DNA of 64,000 nucleotides, taken from positions 868,001 through 932,000 of the forward strand of contig JBPWQW010000001.1 in NCBI GenBank assembly GCA_051814705.1. The letters are read 5' to 3'. The notes below the pieces were generated by a model. The model was not told the DNA's origin. It searched no databases and was given only the letters and a program-made list of their open reading frames with translations. This stretch comes from Geojedonia sp051814705 (GTDB lineage: Bacteria > Bacteroidota > Bacteroidia > Flavobacteriales > Flavobacteriaceae). Within the stretch, counting starts at the first letter, position 1, and every line of letters begins with the position of its first letter. Positions 63,116-64,000 of this stretch are shown here, one piece after another. The translations under genes and the position numbers were made by a program.

Positions 63116-63628
63116 ATGAACTATAAAAATTTGCATACCCATACTTTAGAACAACTTTTTGGACCTATTTCACTTAATATATTAAAACAGAATGAAACGA
63201 TTAGAATTGTAGAATTAAAAGATCAAGATAGGATATGCAAAACTTTAGCCCTTGTTAGATTTTTAAATATCCATGGTATAGCTCTTAAAGAAGCTTATGA
63301 TAAAATTATTGAAGGAGGGTTATTGGGTCAAACATTATATGATTATAAGATTGATTTCGAGAAGGAGTTTATAGGGTCGATATCAGTTAAGTTGCCAGAT
63401 TGGTTACAAGCAGATTTTAAAACCCATGAAGCGTTAAGTTTTGGTTTTATATCCAATATTTGGGTTAAAGACGAATCAGTCGCGCAAAATCGATTTCTAT
63501 TTTCCGAAATTATAGAGATCATCCCACCAGAATTAAAAAAGGTGTTTATTCACAAGATAAAACCTTTGCAAAACACAAATAAAAGCATAATGTCAATGCT
63601 TAATGAAGCCAAAATTGAAATGATATAA
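63116..63628 (+). CDS. Hypothetical protein, weak chorismate-lyase-like pattern
   Basis: 170 residues, cytoplasmic, no membrane helix. The start HTLEQLFGPISLNILKQNE and the later GGLLGQTLYDYKI recall the chorismate lyase/UTRA-like pattern of small aromatic-acid enzymes, but this is a loose resemblance. Ten bases before a flavin monooxygenase gene, so probably in one operon. Confidence 0.45.
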   Translation: MNYKNLHTHTLEQLFGPISLNILKQNETIRIVELKDQDRICKTLALVRFLNIHGIALKEAYDKIIEGGLLGQTLYDYKIDFEKEFIGSISVKLPDWLQADFKTHEALSFGFISNIWVKDESVAQNRFLFSEIIEIIPPELKKVFIHKIKPLQNTNKSIMSMLNEAKIEMI

Positions 63629-63638
63629 TGTTAAAAAT

Positions 63639-64000
63639 ATGATTAGCTGTATTGTTATTGGAGCGGGACCGGGTGGCATTGTTGCCACCAAAGAACTTTT
63701 GGAAAAAGGGTTTAAGGATGTCTTGTGTATTGAGCAGTCTTCAGAACTTGGTGGGGTTTTCTCTAAAAGTTATGACCATCTGCTTTTGACGTCTTCGGTA
63801 ACCTTCAGTATGTATTCCGATTTTTGGGTTGGCGAAGGTAAAAGTCATCATTTCTGGACCAAACAGGAGGCGGTTCAATATTGGAAAGATTATGCAGAGC
63901 ATTATAGTGTAATACAAAACATACGTTTTAATTCTAAAGTTGAAGCGGTCACCATTCGAGAAGACAAATCATGGAACGTCAAACTCGCTTCTGGTGAAAG
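63639..64000 (+). CDS. FAD-dependent monooxygenase, cut by the window edge
   Basis: First 120 residues only. FAD motif IVIGAGPGGIVATKELL (5-21) and the LGGVFSKSYD stretch followed by SSVTFSMYSDF fit flavin-containing or Baeyer-Villiger-type monooxygenases. Substrate unknown. Confidence 0.82.
   Translation, partial: MISCIVIGAGPGGIVATKELLEKGFKDVLCIEQSSELGGVFSKSYDHLLLTSSVTFSMYSDFWVGEGKSHHFWTKQEAVQYWKDYAEHYSVIQNIRFNSKVEAVTIREDKSWNVKLASGE

Overview
The window looks like a chromosome segment of a marine or aquatic Flavobacteriaceae (Bacteroidota). The evidence is low G+C; promoter-like TAnnTTTG elements; a T9SS C-terminal sorting domain; Bacteroidota family proteins (DUF3098, DUF4271, DUF4296, DUF6252, LuxE-like acyltransferase); DnaE with a fused N-terminal exonuclease; and an S16 protein with a long acidic tail. 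There is no transposase, integrase, rRNA or CRISPR array. The mobile content is small nuclease-bearing insertions and dispersed palindromic repeats.

Layout. 1-3.1 kb (minus): ftsX, a lipoprotein, DUF3098, uppP and truB (cut by the edge), for the envelope and tRNA pseudouridine. 3.3-9.2 kb (plus): panE, an enlarged leuS, a SemiSWEET transporter and a membrane metallopeptidase. 9.3-20 kb: Lrp regulator and saccharopine dehydrogenase-like enzyme, DUF423, pckA, hemD-like, DUF4271, a dolichol-phosphate-mannose-synthase-like glycosyltransferase, dihydroorotase, DUF4296, an epimerase and tyrS. 20-28 kb: LuxE-like, a minimal T9SS-tail protein, a PhoB/PhoR-type pair, a glycosyltransferase, trmB-LysE-ATL and a Fic protein. 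28-36 kb: Mrp-NifU-FNR-ferredoxin (Fe-S and redox), NTF2-like, deaminase, glutaryl-CoA dehydrogenase, amino acid permease with a DDAH-like hydrolase. 36-46 kb: rpsP-rimM-four-helix-trmN6 (minus), DUF6252, dnaE, an SRPBCC/ArsR pair with candidate operators, trxA, a ClpP-like protease and DUF58.

46.5-47.6 kb holds the most unusual structure: three 313-bp tandem units, each a broken 5' part of tRNA-Asp followed by a GIY-YIG nuclease gene, ending in an intact tRNA-Asp(GUC). The only tRNA promoter I can see lies about 1 kb upstream of the intact tRNA. A second nuclease parasitises a translation gene at 5.26-5.80 kb: a DUF559 (PD-(D/E)XK-like) cassette sits in frame inside the leuS editing region, with 35-bp near-identical direct repeats at its ends placed so that recombination between them would frameshift leuS. 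Both look like small selfish nuclease elements stabilised by an essential translation gene. The mechanisms are my inference.

48-59 kb: a 1010-residue kinase/M23/aminotransferase fusion, then a six-gene set (Hpt, receiver, HEAT-like, processive GT2, LTA-synthase-like phosphotransferase with TPRs, YaiO outer-membrane barrel) that reads as a regulated, phospho-modified exopolysaccharide export system. 59-64 kb: tRNA-Arg(CCU) and tRNA-Pro(GGG), about 1 kb without a supported gene, a TlpA-like thioredoxin, a DsbD-N-like protein, an arylsulfotransferase, an unknown protein and the start of a flavin monooxygenase.
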